Counted from the stretch's first letter, positions 7,821 through 16,885 are shown. The stretch: 64,000 nt of DNA from Atopobiaceae bacterium (GCA_022482785.1 JAKVON010000003.1:1-64000), one strand, 5' to 3'. The notes: generated by a model from the sequence alone, not told the origin. A program made the numbers and translations.

Positions 7821-8072
7821 CTACTCGATTCCCTCGAGGACCTTCCTTACCTCCTTGGCATCGAGCACCCTGCCCGCCGACACGACGCGTCCGTTCACCG
7901 CGAGAGCCGGCATGGACATGATGCCCCTGGAGGAGGCCTCCACCACATCGGTGACATAGCCCACCTCGACGCCAAGGCCCATGTCGGACACGGCCTGCCT
8001 GGCGCCGTCGAGGAGCGCCTGGCACCTCTTGCATCCCGACCCGTACACCGTTACCTCGTTGATTGCTGCCAT
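7821..8072 (-). CDS. Small thioredoxin-like redox protein
   Basis: 83 residues from ATG 8072, chosen over a longer frame because GGAG lies 6 bases upstream. VTVYGSGCKRCQALLDGARQ holds the redox CxxC pair near the N-terminus, followed by VGYVTDVVEASSRGIMSMPA with the cis-proline position, and ALAVNGRVVSAGRVLDAKEV. This is the compact thioredoxin family (redox-active disulfide protein 2) commonly encoded beside ArsP/UPF0718 permeases and ArsR regulators. It probably supplies or receives reducing equivalents, or handles metal, for the adjacent permease. Confidence 0.85.
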   Translation of the reverse strand: MAAINEVTVYGSGCKRCQALLDGARQAVSDMGLGVEVGYVTDVVEASSRGIMSMPALAVNGRVVSAGRVLDAKEVRKVLEGIE

Positions 8073-8124
8073 GTTCTTCTCCTTCGCTGTTCCGAGACTA
8101 CCGTACCGAACCTGCGTCACCCCA

Positions 8125-9126
8125 TCACACAAGGAATGCCCCGAAGGCATTGAGCGCATACCCGCATATGATCACGCCGGCGATGACGATACCGACGAAG
8201 ATGCCCATGAGCTTGCCCGACACGACCCTCTTGAGCATGAGCAGCGACGGGATCGAGAGCACCGTCACGCTCATCATGAACGAGACGACCGTGCCTACGC
8301 CCACGCCCTTGGCCACGAGGGCCTCGGCGATGGGGAGCGTGCCGAAGATGTCGGCGTAGACGGGGGCGCCGAGGAGGGTGGCGAGCACCACCGAGAACGG
8401 GTTCTGGTCGCCCAGGATGGCCTCTATGACCTCCTGGGGGATCCAGTTGTGGATGAGGGCCCCGACGCCGACGCCCACGAGCACGTAGGGCCAGACCTTC
8501 CCCACCACCTCCTTGACCTGCGACCAGGCATAGGAGACGCGGTCCTTGTGGGTGAGGGTGGCCTCCTCTTCCTCGTCGTTCGCCGCGACCCCCTCGCGCG
8601 CGAAGGCGGGGATCTCCCCCTCGAGGTCCATATGGTCCATGAGCGTGCCGCCCACCACGGCCAGCACGAGGCCGAGCACGACATATGCGATCGCGATCCT
8701 CCAGTTGAAGACGCTCGCGAGCAGGATCAGGGAGGCGAGGTCTACCATGGGGCTCGAGATGAGGAACGAGAAGGTCACGCCGATGGGAAGCCCTGCCTTG
8801 GTGAAGCCTATGAAGAGCGGAATCGACGAGCAGGCGCAGAAGGGCGTGATGGTCCCCATGAGAGCACCCACGACGTTGGCCCATATGCCATGGAGGTGAC
8901 CGAGGAGCCTCTTGGTACGCTCGGGCGGGAAGTAGCTCTGGATGTAGCTGATGATGAAGATGACCACCACGAGCAGGATGGCGATCTTCACCGTGTCATA
9001 GCAGAAGAAGAGCACGCTCGCACCGACCTGCGAGGTCGTGTCGAGACCCATGCTCGTGAGGGCCGCAGCAATCAGCTGGTTCAACCAGGTCATCTTGAAG
9101 AGTGCGTCATTTATGATCTCAAACAT
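8125..9126 (-). CDS. UPF0718/ArsP-type membrane permease
   Basis: 333 residues from ATG 9126 (GGAG 8 bases upstream), which is preferred over the more distant starts. About eight to ten hydrophobic segments are present. The signature TPFCACSSIPLFIGF near residue 90 and GAPVYADIFGTLPIAEAL in the C-terminal half identify the DUF318/ArsP-like permeases, which export trivalent organoarsenicals or, in related families, heavy metals. An acidic cytoplasmic loop (NDEEEEATL) lies between the two halves. It forms a unit with arsR upstream and the thioredoxin-like gene downstream. The substrate cannot be told from sequence. Confidence 0.87.
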   Translation of the reverse strand: MFEIINDALFKMTWLNQLIAAALTSMGLDTTSQVGASVLFFCYDTVKIAILLVVVIFIISYIQSYFPPERTKRLLGHLHGIWANVVGALMGTITPFCACSSIPLFIGFTKAGLPIGVTFSFLISSPMVDLASLILLASVFNWRIAIAYVVLGLVLAVVGGTLMDHMDLEGEIPAFAREGVAANDEEEEATLTHKDRVSYAWSQVKEVVGKVWPYVLVGVGVGALIHNWIPQEVIEAILGDQNPFSVVLATLLGAPVYADIFGTLPIAEALVAKGVGVGTVVSFMMSVTVLSIPSLLMLKRVVSGKLMGIFVGIVIAGVIICGYALNAFGAFLV

Positions 9127-9215
9127 CCCGTCAGCTCCAATCATATCGACGAGTTTCGATGTGTTTGTGGTAAAGAAGGCCGCAGGGCGGCCACTAAAAG
9201 TGCATGACGACCAGG

Positions 9216-9566
9216 TTACCCAGAGCAGCCGCACGGGCCGTCGCCACGAGCTGGGGCAGATGCAACAGACGGATCGACCTCTCCGAGTCGCACCCCCGTA
9301 AATGCGGCGAGCAGCTCCTGCGCCCGCGCGACGCCCGCGCGGTTGATGGAGTAGTGGGTCCACTTCCCCTCCTGACGCGCCACGACGATTCCTGACGCGC
9401 AGAGGACCTTCATGTGGTGGGAAAGGGTCGACTGGCTGATGTCGAGATGCTCCTGCAGGTCGCAGGCGCACTTCTCGCCCGTGCTCAGACGCTCCAAGAT
9501 CTGCAGGCGATATTCGTTGCAGAAGGCCTTGAACACGATGGAGCCCTCCTGGTACCTGTCTTCCAT
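9216..9566 (-). CDS. ArsR-family metal-responsive repressor
   Basis: 116 residues. The winged helix contains EYRLQILERLSTGEKCACDL, LDISQSTLSHHMKVLCASG, and GKWTHYSIN. CACDL at the start of the recognition region is close to the ELCVCDL thiol site of arsenite-sensing ArsR proteins, and a C-terminal CGCSG adds two more cysteines. It should repress the downstream permease and redox gene until a thiophilic ion binds. GGAGGCAGGGG lies before the ATG. Confidence 0.92.
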   Translation of the reverse strand: MEDRYQEGSIVFKAFCNEYRLQILERLSTGEKCACDLQEHLDISQSTLSHHMKVLCASGIVVARQEGKWTHYSINRAGVARAQELLAAFTGVRLGEVDPSVASAPARGDGPCGCSG

Positions 9567-9583
9567 CCCCTGCCTCCAGTCAT

Positions 9584-9605
9584 CATATCTACTTTTCTCG
9601 ATATG
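9584..9605 (-). promoter_or_regulatory. Candidate ArsR operator
   Basis: CATATC-N10-GATATG dyad 18 bases upstream of the arsR start. Its symmetry and place fit autorepression by ArsR. Confidence 0.5.
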
Positions 9606-9791
9606 TTAGCACAGACCACCCGGGGGCGCGCAAGGAGGTTCGGATGCGATTGGCTTGCCCTGTCAGCAAGAGGCCCGCGACCGCTCGCAGACGGGCGTCC
9701 ACCGCCCGTCGATTAGGGACACGGAGCGACATCAAGGGACACAGCGACCATGACCTGAAGGGCACCTAAAGGGCACAAATAGGGCGCGGTC

Positions 9792-9821
9792 ATAAAAAAG
9801 TCAGCCACATGAGCGGCTGAC
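9792..9821 (-). terminator. Rho-independent terminator after the tRNA
   Basis: On the minus strand GTCAGCC-N8-GGCTGAC is followed by six T residues. It lies 12 bases beyond the tRNA 3' end. Confidence 0.85.
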
Positions 9822-9832
9822 CTGGTATTACA

Positions 9833-9908
9833 TGGTGCCCTCGGGCGGATTCGAACCGCCGACACCAGGTTTAGGAAACCTGTGCTCTATCCCCTGAGCT
9901 AAGAGGGC
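9833..9908 (-). tRNA. tRNA-Arg (anticodon CCT)
   Basis: The minus strand starts GCCCTCTTAGCTCAGGGG. It has an anticodon stem-loop with TTTCCTAAA (anticodon at 9873-9875), the T arm GGCGGTTCGAATCCGCC, and an encoded 3' CCA. Six acceptor pairs are good and the seventh is a mismatch. The CCU anticodon reads AGG codons. A terminator follows directly, so it is a single-tRNA unit. Confidence 0.93.
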
Positions 9909-9952
9909 GCATGAGCGCGCTACGCCATTCTAGCATCTGAGAGGGCTTCCCC

Positions 9953-10111
9953 CTACGTCCAGCGGGGCGAGTCCCAGAACTTCAGGAGAAGGCCCAGAAT
10001 CAGGGCGACGCCCGCCAGGGCCATCGCCGGGATGGACATGGAGACGATGCCCGCGAGGACGACGACCGCCATCGAGATGTCGAAGAGAAGCCCGCTTGTA
10101 TCCAGATGCAT
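9953..10111 (-). CDS. Small hydrophobic membrane protein
   Basis: 52 residues from ATG 10111 (AAGGA upstream). There are two hydrophobic stretches: LLFDISMAVVVLAGIVSM and IPAMALAGVALILGLLL. The end is FWDSPRWT. It is probably a double-pass inner membrane peptide. No family recognised. The ATG start is preferred to a longer frame whose first 25 residues are polar and lack a ribosome site. Confidence 0.55.
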   Translation of the reverse strand: MHLDTSGLLFDISMAVVVLAGIVSMSIPAMALAGVALILGLLLKFWDSPRWT

Positions 10112-10179
10112 GGTGGTTCCTTCCGAACAGATTGTTTGATCTGCGTTTTTGGCTTTGTTCGGAGCACGTCGAACACCAT

Positions 10180-10219
10180 AGCACAAGCCTCGGCCACGGG
10201 GATGGCCGAGGCTTGTGCT
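10180..10219 (-). terminator. Long hairpin downstream of the membrane-protein gene
   Basis: AGCACAAGCCTCGGCCA at 10180-10196 pairs perfectly with 10203-10219 across a 6-base loop. There is no T tract on either side. It probably acts as a terminator or 3' stabiliser for the gene ending at 10246. Confidence 0.55.
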
Positions 10220-10245
10220 CGGGGCGAACGGCTTTCCGTCGTCGG

Positions 10246-10830
10246 CTATTTGCCCTTCTTGGCGGCCTTCTCCCGGAAGTCCTCGTCGATGATCTTCTGG
10301 CGCTTCCTGGCCGTGAGGCCCCGCACCTGCTTCTCCGCCTCGTTGCGGAGCGGCCGCACGCGCACGAGCTCCCAGACGAAGGCGCCGATGATGCCCACGT
10401 AGGCGAGCACGAGGGTCACGATCGAGATCTGGCTGCCGAGCGTGCCGATGGTGGTGTCACTCGAGAAAACGTACATCATGAGGGCGGAGATGAGGGTCAT
10501 GACCAGGCCGGCGGCAATCAGGACCCACCAGAGGCGACGACGCTTGCGATACTCCTCGTTGGCCTTCAGGACGACGTCGGTGGCCGAGGAGATCTGGTCC
10601 TCCTCCTGGCGCTCGACCTCCTTGGCGGCGCGCTTCTCCTCCTTGCTCATGCCCTCCGAGCTGCTCGGGCGCGAGCCGGACTTGCTCGACTTCGCCGAGA
10701 CCGGGCGCACGGTGCCCGCCGCCTCGCGCACGGGCTTCGCGCGGGCGACGGAGCGCTTGGCGGCGCCGGCGGAGGACTCTCCCTTGAGGGCCTTCTGGGT
10801 ACGGGGGTTGGAGGCGCTACGCTGTGACAT
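10246..10830 (-). CDS. Hypothetical protein with two transmembrane segments
   Basis: 194 residues. The first ~90 are basic and low in complexity (Ser, Ala, Lys rich) and end in a predicted helical stretch (KEEKRAAKEVERQEED). Two membrane segments follow: WWVLIAAGLVMTLISALMMY and IVTLVLAYVGIIGAFVW. A cytoplasmic basic tail (RGLTARKRQKIIDEDF) closes the protein. It overlaps the end of purC by 14 bases, so it is co-transcribed. No known family. Confidence 0.7.
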   Translation of the reverse strand: MSQRSASNPRTQKALKGESSAGAAKRSVARAKPVREAAGTVRPVSAKSSKSGSRPSSSEGMSKEEKRAAKEVERQEEDQISSATDVVLKANEEYRKRRRLWWVLIAAGLVMTLISALMMYVFSSDTTIGTLGSQISIVTLVLAYVGIIGAFVWELVRVRPLRNEAEKQVRGLTARKRQKIIDEDFREKAAKKGK

Positions 10831-11716
10831 TTCTCTCCTTCGCGGGGACGAATGCGGAACCGGTGATGATCTGGAAGGCCTCCTGGTAGCGACCGGAAGT
10901 TCCGTCGACGACCTCCTGGGGCAGATGGGGCGGCTCGCCGGTCATGTCCCAGTTGGCCCTGAGCCAGTCGCGCACGTACTGCTTGTCGTAGCTGGGCTGC
11001 ACGCGGCCGGGCTCGTAGCCGTCGGCCGGCCAGAAGCGGCTGGAGTCGGGGGTGAGGCACTCGTCGATGAGGGTGACCTTCCCGTCGATGACGCCGAACT
11101 CGAACTTGGTGTCGGCGATGACGATGCCGCGCGTCGCCGCGTACTCCGCGGCAGCCTCGTAGATCTGGAGCGAGCGGTCGCGGAGCTGCTCGGCGACGTC
11201 GTCCCCCACGATCTGGGCACAACGCCCGAAGGAGATGTTCTCGTCGTGGTCGCCGAGCGCGGCCTTGGTGGAGGGGGTGAAGAGCGGCTCGGGGAGCCTA
11301 GAGGCCTCCACCAGCCCGGATGGCAGTGAGATGCCGCATACCGTGCCGTCCTCGTCATAGGTCTTCTTGCCCGAGCCCGTGAGGTAGCCGCGCACGATGC
11401 ACTCTATGGGGATGGTCTCGGCCTTCTTGACCAGCATCGAGCGGCCTGCCAGGTAGTCCGCATAGGGATGGTACTCGGCCGGGAAGTCCGCCACGTCCAT
11501 CGAGATCATGTGGTTGGGCATGAGGTCGGCGAAGCGGTCGAACCAGAACGCCGAGATGCGCGTGAGGATCTCCCCCTTGTGGGGGATCTCGTCGGGAAGG
11601 ATGAAGTCGTAGGCGCTGATGCGGTCGCTGGCGACCATGAGCAGCGAGTCGCCGCAGTCGTAGATGTCACGGACCTTGCCGTGGCTGGTGGGACGTGCCT
11701 CGATCTTCGTGCCCAT
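10817..11716 (-). CDS. purC: SAICAR synthase (phosphoribosylaminoimidazole-succinocarboxamide synthase)
   Basis: 299 residues, usual length for the single-domain enzyme. It joins CAIR and aspartate with ATP in de novo purine synthesis. Recognisable blocks are GKVRDIYDCGDSLLMVASDR, ISAYDFILPDEIPHKG (both PurC signatures), IPIECIVRGYLTGSGKKTY near residue 105, and EFGVIDGKVTLIDECLTPDS in the C-terminal third. purB, which acts next in the same pathway, lies 5 kb away on the same strand. It is first in a two-gene unit with the following membrane protein. Confidence 0.96.
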   Translation of the reverse strand: MGTKIEARPTSHGKVRDIYDCGDSLLMVASDRISAYDFILPDEIPHKGEILTRISAFWFDRFADLMPNHMISMDVADFPAEYHPYADYLAGRSMLVKKAETIPIECIVRGYLTGSGKKTYDEDGTVCGISLPSGLVEASRLPEPLFTPSTKAALGDHDENISFGRCAQIVGDDVAEQLRDRSLQIYEAAAEYAATRGIVIADTKFEFGVIDGKVTLIDECLTPDSSRFWPADGYEPGRVQPSYDKQYVRDWLRANWDMTGEPPHLPQEVVDGTSGRYQEAFQIITGSAFVPAKERNVTA

Positions 11717-11809
11717 AGCGTCGGACCTCCTCGTGTCGCCGACCGCCCCGCGCGTCGCCCGAAGGCGCGAGAGGACCTCTCGACAACCATTGTAATGGAT
11801 GGGAGGGTG

Positions 11810-13414
11810 CTACTCGGCCTGTGCCTTGTCCTCCGCAGGGGGCTTGTCGGCCTCCGCGCGGGGCAGGGCCTCCTGGACGGCGGCCTGCGCCTTGGTGCGG
11901 TGGTCGCGCGGCAGGTGGATGGTGAAGGTCGTGCCCTTGTTCAGCTCGCTCTCCACCGAGATGAAGCCGTGGTGGCGGTCGACGATCTCCTTCGTGACGG
12001 AGAGCCCCACGCCCAGGCCGCCCGAGACGCGCTCGCGGCTCGCGTCGCTCCTCCAGAAGCGCGAGAAGACGCGCGAGAGGTCCTCCTTGGCGATGCCGAT
12101 GCCCGTGTCCGCGACGCTCACGAGCACGTCCCCGCGGTCGGCGCCCACGCTCACCACGACCCAGCCGTTCTCCGGGGTGTAGCGCATGGCGTTGCTCATG
12201 AGGTTGATGATCGCCTGGCGCACCATGTCCCTGTCGACCTCAGCGAAGAGCTCCTTGCGCGGCGAGTCGACCACGAAGCGCAGGCGGAGGTTCTGGTCGG
12301 CGAAGAGCTGCTCCTGCGAGGACACGATGCCGCGCGCGAGCCCCACCATGTCGGTGCGCTCGGGCTTGAACGGGGTCGTGCCGTTCTCGATGCGCGAGAG
12401 CTGGAGCATGGCGTCCACCAGGCGGGACAGGCGCTGGACCTCGCCCGCGACCACGCCGAGGCGCTCCTCGTCGGCCGGGAGGACCCCGTCCTGCATGGCC
12501 TCGACCGTGGCGAGCATGGCCATGAGGGGCGTGCGCAGCTCGTGGGCGACGTCGCTCGTGAGGCGATGCTCGAGCTTGAGGTCCTTCTCGAGGGAGTTGG
12601 CCATGTCGTCGAAGGTCTCGCCGAGCTGGCCTATCTCGTCGTCGCCCACCAGGCCGGTGCGCGCCGTGAGGTCGCCGTTCCGGATCTGGGCGGCCGTCGA
12701 GGTGATGCGCTTGATGGGCTTCGACAGGGAGTTCGAGAAGAAGATGCCGATGACGCAGGCCATGAGGACGGCGATGACCGCCGCGGCCACGATGGCGTTG
12801 TAGGAGCTGGTCCGGAAGGCCGCGTCCGACTTGGTGAGCAGCGCGTCCGTCCCGAAGGCCCAGACGCGGACCGTGCCGATCTGGCTCCCCGCGGCATCGA
12901 GGACGGGCGCCGTGACCACGTTGTCGCCGGACGTGGGGGCGAGCGACGCTCGTGCCGAGCTCGTCGAGCGGCCGGAGTCGGCCGAGGAGGAAGAGGAGAC
13001 GCTCGCCCAGGTGTCGTCGTAGATGACGGCCCCGGACGCGTCGAGCACCTGGATGCCCACGTCGGAGCTCGTGGTGGCGCTCTTCGCGCGGGAGAGGACC
13101 TCGTCGGTCCAGGATCCCACGACGTCGTACTGATCGGCGAGGGAGTCGGCCGTGGAGGTGGCCACGCGCTCCATGTTGGCGCGCGTGTACTGCTGGAACT
13201 GGCTCTCCCACACCACGGCGAGGACCGCCACGAGGATGAGCACCGTCATGATCGTCGTGGCCGTGAGGGTGATCGTCATGCGGCCGGCGAAGCTCATGAA
13301 CTTCTTGGGCGAGCTGCGCGTGGTCTTCCACGACGCCCGGGGCGAGTCCGACGTGGAGTCGGCCTTCGCCTCGACCTGCTTGGCCCTCTTGCCTATGACG
13401 AGTTTCGCGGCCAC
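11810..13414 (-). CDS. Sensor histidine kinase (HAMP, HisKA, HATPase_c)
   Basis: 534 residues. The N-terminal cytoplasmic tail is followed by TM1 at ~47-69 (TTIMTVLILVAVLAVVW), an extracellular Ser-rich sensor region, and TM2 (IVAAAVIAVLMACVIGIFF). Then come a HAMP linker (ITSTAAQIRNGDLTART), the phosphorylated His in DVAHELRTPLMAM, the N box LMSNAMRYTPENG, G1 VADTGIGIAKEDL and G2 GGLGVGLSVTKEI. The Lys/Ala/Glu-rich tail is unremarkable. It pairs with the OmpR-type regulator 22 bases upstream. The signal is unknown. Confidence 0.95.
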   Translation of the reverse strand: MAAKLVIGKRAKQVEAKADSTSDSPRASWKTTRSSPKKFMSFAGRMTITLTATTIMTVLILVAVLAVVWESQFQQYTRANMERVATSTADSLADQYDVVGSWTDEVLSRAKSATTSSDVGIQVLDASGAVIYDDTWASVSSSSSADSGRSTSSARASLAPTSGDNVVTAPVLDAAGSQIGTVRVWAFGTDALLTKSDAAFRTSSYNAIVAAAVIAVLMACVIGIFFSNSLSKPIKRITSTAAQIRNGDLTARTGLVGDDEIGQLGETFDDMANSLEKDLKLEHRLTSDVAHELRTPLMAMLATVEAMQDGVLPADEERLGVVAGEVQRLSRLVDAMLQLSRIENGTTPFKPERTDMVGLARGIVSSQEQLFADQNLRLRFVVDSPRKELFAEVDRDMVRQAIINLMSNAMRYTPENGWVVVSVGADRGDVLVSVADTGIGIAKEDLSRVFSRFWRSDASRERVSGGLGVGLSVTKEIVDRHHGFISVESELNKGTTFTIHLPRDHRTKAQAAVQEALPRAEADKPPAEDKAQAE

Positions 13415-13436
13415 GTGTAGGACGCTCCCGAGGCCC

Positions 13437-14156
13437 CTACTCGGAGGCGCCCGCGGGCTTCTCCGGAGCCTCGAAGCGGTAGCCGACGCCGTGCACGGTG
13501 TAGAGCCAGCGCGGGTTGCGGGGGTCGTCGCCGAGCTTGGCGCGGAGGTTCTTCACGTGGCTGTCGATGGTGCGCTCGTAGCCCTCGAAGTCGTATCCCA
13601 GGACCTTCTCGACGAGCTCCATGCGGGTGTAGACGCGCCCGGGATAGCGGGCGAGGGTCGTGAGGAGCTTGAACTCGGAGGCGGTGAGGTCGATCTCCTT
13701 GCCCTCGACCGTGACCTTGTGGCCGGAGATGTCGATCACGAGGTCGCCGAAGTCGAGCACCTCGACGGCGGGCTCCACCTCCGTGTGGGCGCGACGGAGC
13801 AGGGCGCGGACGCGGGCGACGAGCTCGCGCGGGGAGAAGGGCTTGATGAGGTAGTCGTCGGCGCCGAGCTCGAGGCCGATGATGCGGTCCTCCACCTCGC
13901 CCTTCGCCGTCAGCATGATGATGGGCACGTCGGAGGTGTCGCGGATGGCGCGGCAGACGCGCTCGCCCGAGAGCTTGGGCAGCATGAGGTCGAGGATCAC
14001 GAGGTCGAAGGTGTGCTTCTCGAACTCCTCGAGGGCGGACTGGCCGTCGCCCACGCCACGGACCCAGTAGCCCTCGCGCTCGAGATAGGCCGCGACGGCG
14101 TCACGGATGGCCTTCTCATCCTCTACCAGCAGGATCTTCTTGACGTCTGTTGCCAT
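13437..14156 (-). CDS. OmpR/PhoB-family response regulator
   Basis: 239 residues from ATG 14156, chosen because GGGAGG lies 7 bases upstream and the receiver domain begins at once (KKILLVEDEKAIRD). The phospho-acceptor is Asp in LVILDLMLPKLSG, with the conserved Thr in IIMLTAKGE and Lys in DDYLIKPFSPREL. The C-terminal winged helix has ASEFKLLTTLARYPGRVYTR and the recognition region YERTIDSHVKNLRAKLG. It is the first gene of a two-gene unit with the kinase. An imperfect palindrome, CGTTACAATAT...ATATGTAACG, at 14224-14253 upstream may be its autoregulatory site. Confidence 0.95.
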   Translation of the reverse strand: MATDVKKILLVEDEKAIRDAVAAYLEREGYWVRGVGDGQSALEEFEKHTFDLVILDLMLPKLSGERVCRAIRDTSDVPIIMLTAKGEVEDRIIGLELGADDYLIKPFSPRELVARVRALLRRAHTEVEPAVEVLDFGDLVIDISGHKVTVEGKEIDLTASEFKLLTTLARYPGRVYTRMELVEKVLGYDFEGYERTIDSHVKNLRAKLGDDPRNPRWLYTVHGVGYRFEAPEKPAGASE

Positions 14157-14260
14157 TGGGAACCTCCCTCGGAACCGAATCGCCGCCTTCGACGGCGAGA
14201 CGGGCATGTCGCTCTGCTACGTTACATATTCTTTCCACATATTGTAACGCAGTTGCAGTC

Positions 14261-15487
14261 TCACACGTCGAACGTGCGAACGGAGACCGAGACGGGATAC
14301 CCGGTGGACGCGTTCTTGGTGGTGGCGTAGGTCACGAAGTAGGAGCATTCGCCCACCCGGGCGGGGTAGTCGCCGTAGTCGAGGGCGTGGTCGACCGCGG
14401 CGAGGATGTAGTACTGCTGGTTGTCGGCATCGACGACGAAGTAGGACGCCCGACTCTTGATGATGTAGAGGCCCTCCTTGCCGGTGATGCCGGCGAACGG
14501 CTCTCGGGGGAGGGTGAGGAACTTGCCCGAGCTCGTGCCGACGTAGCTGCCCATCCCCGCGAGGAGGCCCCCCGTGCTGTAGTTCGCCTCGACCGAGAAG
14601 GCGAACTTCCCGCCGATGCGCACCGCATGGAACGGCTTCACGCTCACGGGCAGGACGAGCTGGTCGACCTGCGTCGAGCAGTCGTCCTTCGTCAGGTAGG
14701 CGGTGATGCCGTAGTAGGTCCCCTGGGTGGGGCGGACGCGGGGGGTGACGGTTATGGTGTCCCCCGAGATGACGGGGTCCGTCGCGAAGCGGCCGGGGGA
14801 GTCGATGACCTGCTTGGCCTGGGAGTCTCCCACGTGCCACACGTAGAGCCCGGAGTGCTCGGTGGTCTTCGAGCCGCTCGTCGAGGGCATGACCTGCCAG
14901 AAGACCTTGCTTCCCGTGCAGCAGAACCTGGGCGGGTCGTAGTTCGAGTCTCCCTGCCAGAGCGTCGACTTGTCGTCGGAGATGTCCCCGTCGGCGAACT
15001 TCGACGCCAGGAGCGTCCACGAGCGGTCGATGAGGCTCATCTCGACCCAGGCGTAGACGTCGTCGGAGCACTGCACGTCATAGAAGACGACGTTGCTGGT
15101 GCCGGTGACCGGGGCCTTGAGCACCGTGGAGCTCTTCTCGGTGTCCGTGCTGAAGGCGCAGCAGATGTTGATCGGCGATGCCGTCGTGCCGGCCGCGAGG
15201 TAGGGGATCCAGTAGCCCTCGGCGGGACGCGGGACGGAGCCGAGCGGCAGCGTCCAGGCCGAGCTCTCCTTGAGCGGGTTCGTGCTCGTCTCGGAGAAGG
15301 AGTCGAGGATCGACGTCGCGGCGTCCGAGGAGACCACGACGGGGTTCGACGCGGCCTGGTCGCCCGTGTTGTTCGCGCATCCCGCGAGGACGTCGAGCGT
15401 GACGGCGACCGCCCCGGCGGCGGCCACGCCCTTGGCGAGCTGGCGGCGGCTGACGATGGGGTTGAGGCGGCTCGGGCGGCTGGGCAT
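14261..15487 (-). CDS. Tat-exported lipoprotein of unknown function
   Basis: 408 residues. The N-terminus has a twin-arginine signal (SRRQLAKGVAAAGAVAVTL) followed by lipobox LAGC, so the mature protein starts at Cys ~37 and is anchored outside the membrane. The rest is rich in short beta-type repeats with aromatic residues (AWVEMSLIDRSWTLLASKF, GLYVWHVGDSQAKQVID, KEGLYIIKSRASYFVVD), which suggests a beta-propeller-like fold. Several Cys pairs (CC at two places) are unusual for an exported protein. The gene lies downstream of the two-component genes in the same direction, but a regulatory link is unproved. Confidence 0.75.
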   Translation of the reverse strand: MPSRPSRLNPIVSRRQLAKGVAAAGAVAVTLDVLAGCANNTGDQAASNPVVVSSDAATSILDSFSETSTNPLKESSAWTLPLGSVPRPAEGYWIPYLAAGTTASPINICCAFSTDTEKSSTVLKAPVTGTSNVVFYDVQCSDDVYAWVEMSLIDRSWTLLASKFADGDISDDKSTLWQGDSNYDPPRFCCTGSKVFWQVMPSTSGSKTTEHSGLYVWHVGDSQAKQVIDSPGRFATDPVISGDTITVTPRVRPTQGTYYGITAYLTKDDCSTQVDQLVLPVSVKPFHAVRIGGKFAFSVEANYSTGGLLAGMGSYVGTSSGKFLTLPREPFAGITGKEGLYIIKSRASYFVVDADNQQYYILAAVDHALDYGDYPARVGECSYFVTYATTKNASTGYPVSVSVRTFDV

Positions 15488-15491
15488 GCGT

Positions 15492-15770
15492 CTACTCCGC
15501 GGGCTTCCCGGCGGCCGCGGCCTGGGCGGCGCGGAGGCCGAGCGTCATCTGGTCGGCGCACGAGGTCTTGCGCGGGCCGCAGGTGTTGCCGGCGAGGAGG
15601 TCAACGACCTCGTCGACGGGCATCCCCGTCACGAGCTTGGAGACGGCCTTGAGGTTGCCGTTGCAGCCCCCGTCGAACGACATCGACTCGATGGTCGAGG
15701 CGTCGTCGGACAGGCCGATGTGGATGGCGCGCGAGCAGACCCCGCGCGGCTTGAAGTCATAGCGGTACAT
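15492..15770 (-). CDS. TSCPD-domain protein (TIGR03905-like)
   Basis: 92 residues. RGVCSRAIHIGLSDDASTIE, FDGGCNGNLKAVSKLVTGM and the ending GNTCGPRKTSCADQMTLGL are the signature of the short TSCPD proteins. The same domain occurs at the C-terminus of some ribonucleotide reductases, and the name comes from the TSCPD/TSCADQ motif. The three conserved cysteines are present. The domain is thought to bind metal or nucleotide; the role of the stand-alone form is not known. It lies 4 bases upstream of the lipoprotein gene and is probably co-transcribed. Confidence 0.88.
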   Translation of the reverse strand: MYRYDFKPRGVCSRAIHIGLSDDASTIESMSFDGGCNGNLKAVSKLVTGMPVDEVVDLLAGNTCGPRKTSCADQMTLGLRAAQAAAAGKPAE

Positions 15771-16876
15771 GGTGCCTCCCTGGCGTGAGATCGCGCTTCG
15801 ACGTCGCAGGTAAGTATAGCGTGCGCCCGTGGGGGCCAGGGGCCGCGGCGCGCGCGAGGCGCCTCATCCGGCCGACGGCGGGGTCCTGGGCGGGGCTCCC
15901 TCGGGAGCGGGGCCCATCCCGCTCGGGCGCGGCGGCGTCGAGGCCCCCTCTCCGCCCGTCCCGCTCCAGCCCGTCCCGCCGTCGGCGAGGGCGCACCGCC
16001 TCGGCACGGGGACCTGCAGGAGGGAGAGGGTCGCCGGGGACGAGGTATGCCAGCCCGACCACCATGAGCATCACGTACACGACGACCATCGCCTGGCCCG
16101 TCGCGGCGTCCTGGGAGACGTAGCTCACGGCGGACACGTCCCCGTACAGGGCATAGACCACGATCCCCACGTCGCACAGCGCGTGCACGACGACGGAGGG
16201 CCAGAGGCTGTTCGAGCGCAGCACGATGGCGCAGAAGAGCATGCCCATCATCCCCGCCTGCAGCGTCTTGAGGACCGCCTGGACGATGGTGTCGGCTGAG
16301 CTTACGTCACCCTACCAGGAGGGACGGCAGGACGTGCGAGAAGCCGAACAGGAGGGAGCACGCGAGCGCCGACGCCATGAGCCCCCGGCGGGTGCGTCCG
16401 AGGCGGCCCAGGAGCGTGTCGAGCAGCACCCCGCGGAACAGGGCCTCCTCGTAGACCCCCACGAGCGCGAGGAGCGCGACGGCCTGGGCCAGCTCGACGG
16501 GCCAGTCGCTGGCAAGACCCGTCATCCCCAGCTCGGCAAGGGCCGAGGAGCCCACGCCCGACACGATCGCCCTGCACGGTGGCGACCACCGTGAGCAGCA
16601 CCACGGCCAGGGCGCCCGCGCTCAGCCGGAGCGCCCCTCCGAGCCCGCGCAGGCTGGGCCTCGCCCTTTCGGGCCCACGAGCGCGACGAGGAACGCGAGC
16701 GTGGGAACGGCGCGGATGGCCTCCATGAGGAGCGCCTGCGCGTTCGGCGACGCGTCGGGGAGCAGGACCGCGCCCAGCCACCCGCTCAGGGTGGCCAGGC
16801 CGACGAACAGCACCAGGTAGCTGACCACGAGGAACCGCCAGGGATGCCGCCTTGCATGGGCCTGGATTTGGCTCAC
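15757..16876 (-). pseudogene. CPBP-family intramembrane metalloprotease, frame broken twice
   Basis: Three collinear pieces make one protein. 16876-16622 carries two membrane segments (WRFLVVSYLVLFVGLATL). 16564-16307 carries the EExxxR motif as YEEALFRGVLLDTLLG and FGFSHVLPSLLVG. 16251-15757 continues with VVVHALCDVGIVVYALYG, the fourth CPBP motif. Breaks fall near 16600 and 16280. All catalytic motifs survive, so the gene may be intact in the organism and interrupted by sequence errors. Its true C-terminus is unclear because the last frame becomes a GC-rich run-on. CPBP proteins include prenyl-protease-like and bacteriocin-immunity enzymes. Confidence 0.75.
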
Positions 16877-16885
16877 GGCTCTCCC

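Noticed and set aside
11468-13420. 650-codon plus-strand open frame
   Set aside because: Antisense to purC and the histidine kinase; no ribosome site and no domain.
14219-14253. GTTACAATATGT...ATATGTAACG palindrome as terminator
   Set aside because: It lies upstream of the response regulator with no T tract and is A/T rich, so it is more likely an operator; it is mentioned there and not listed as a terminator.
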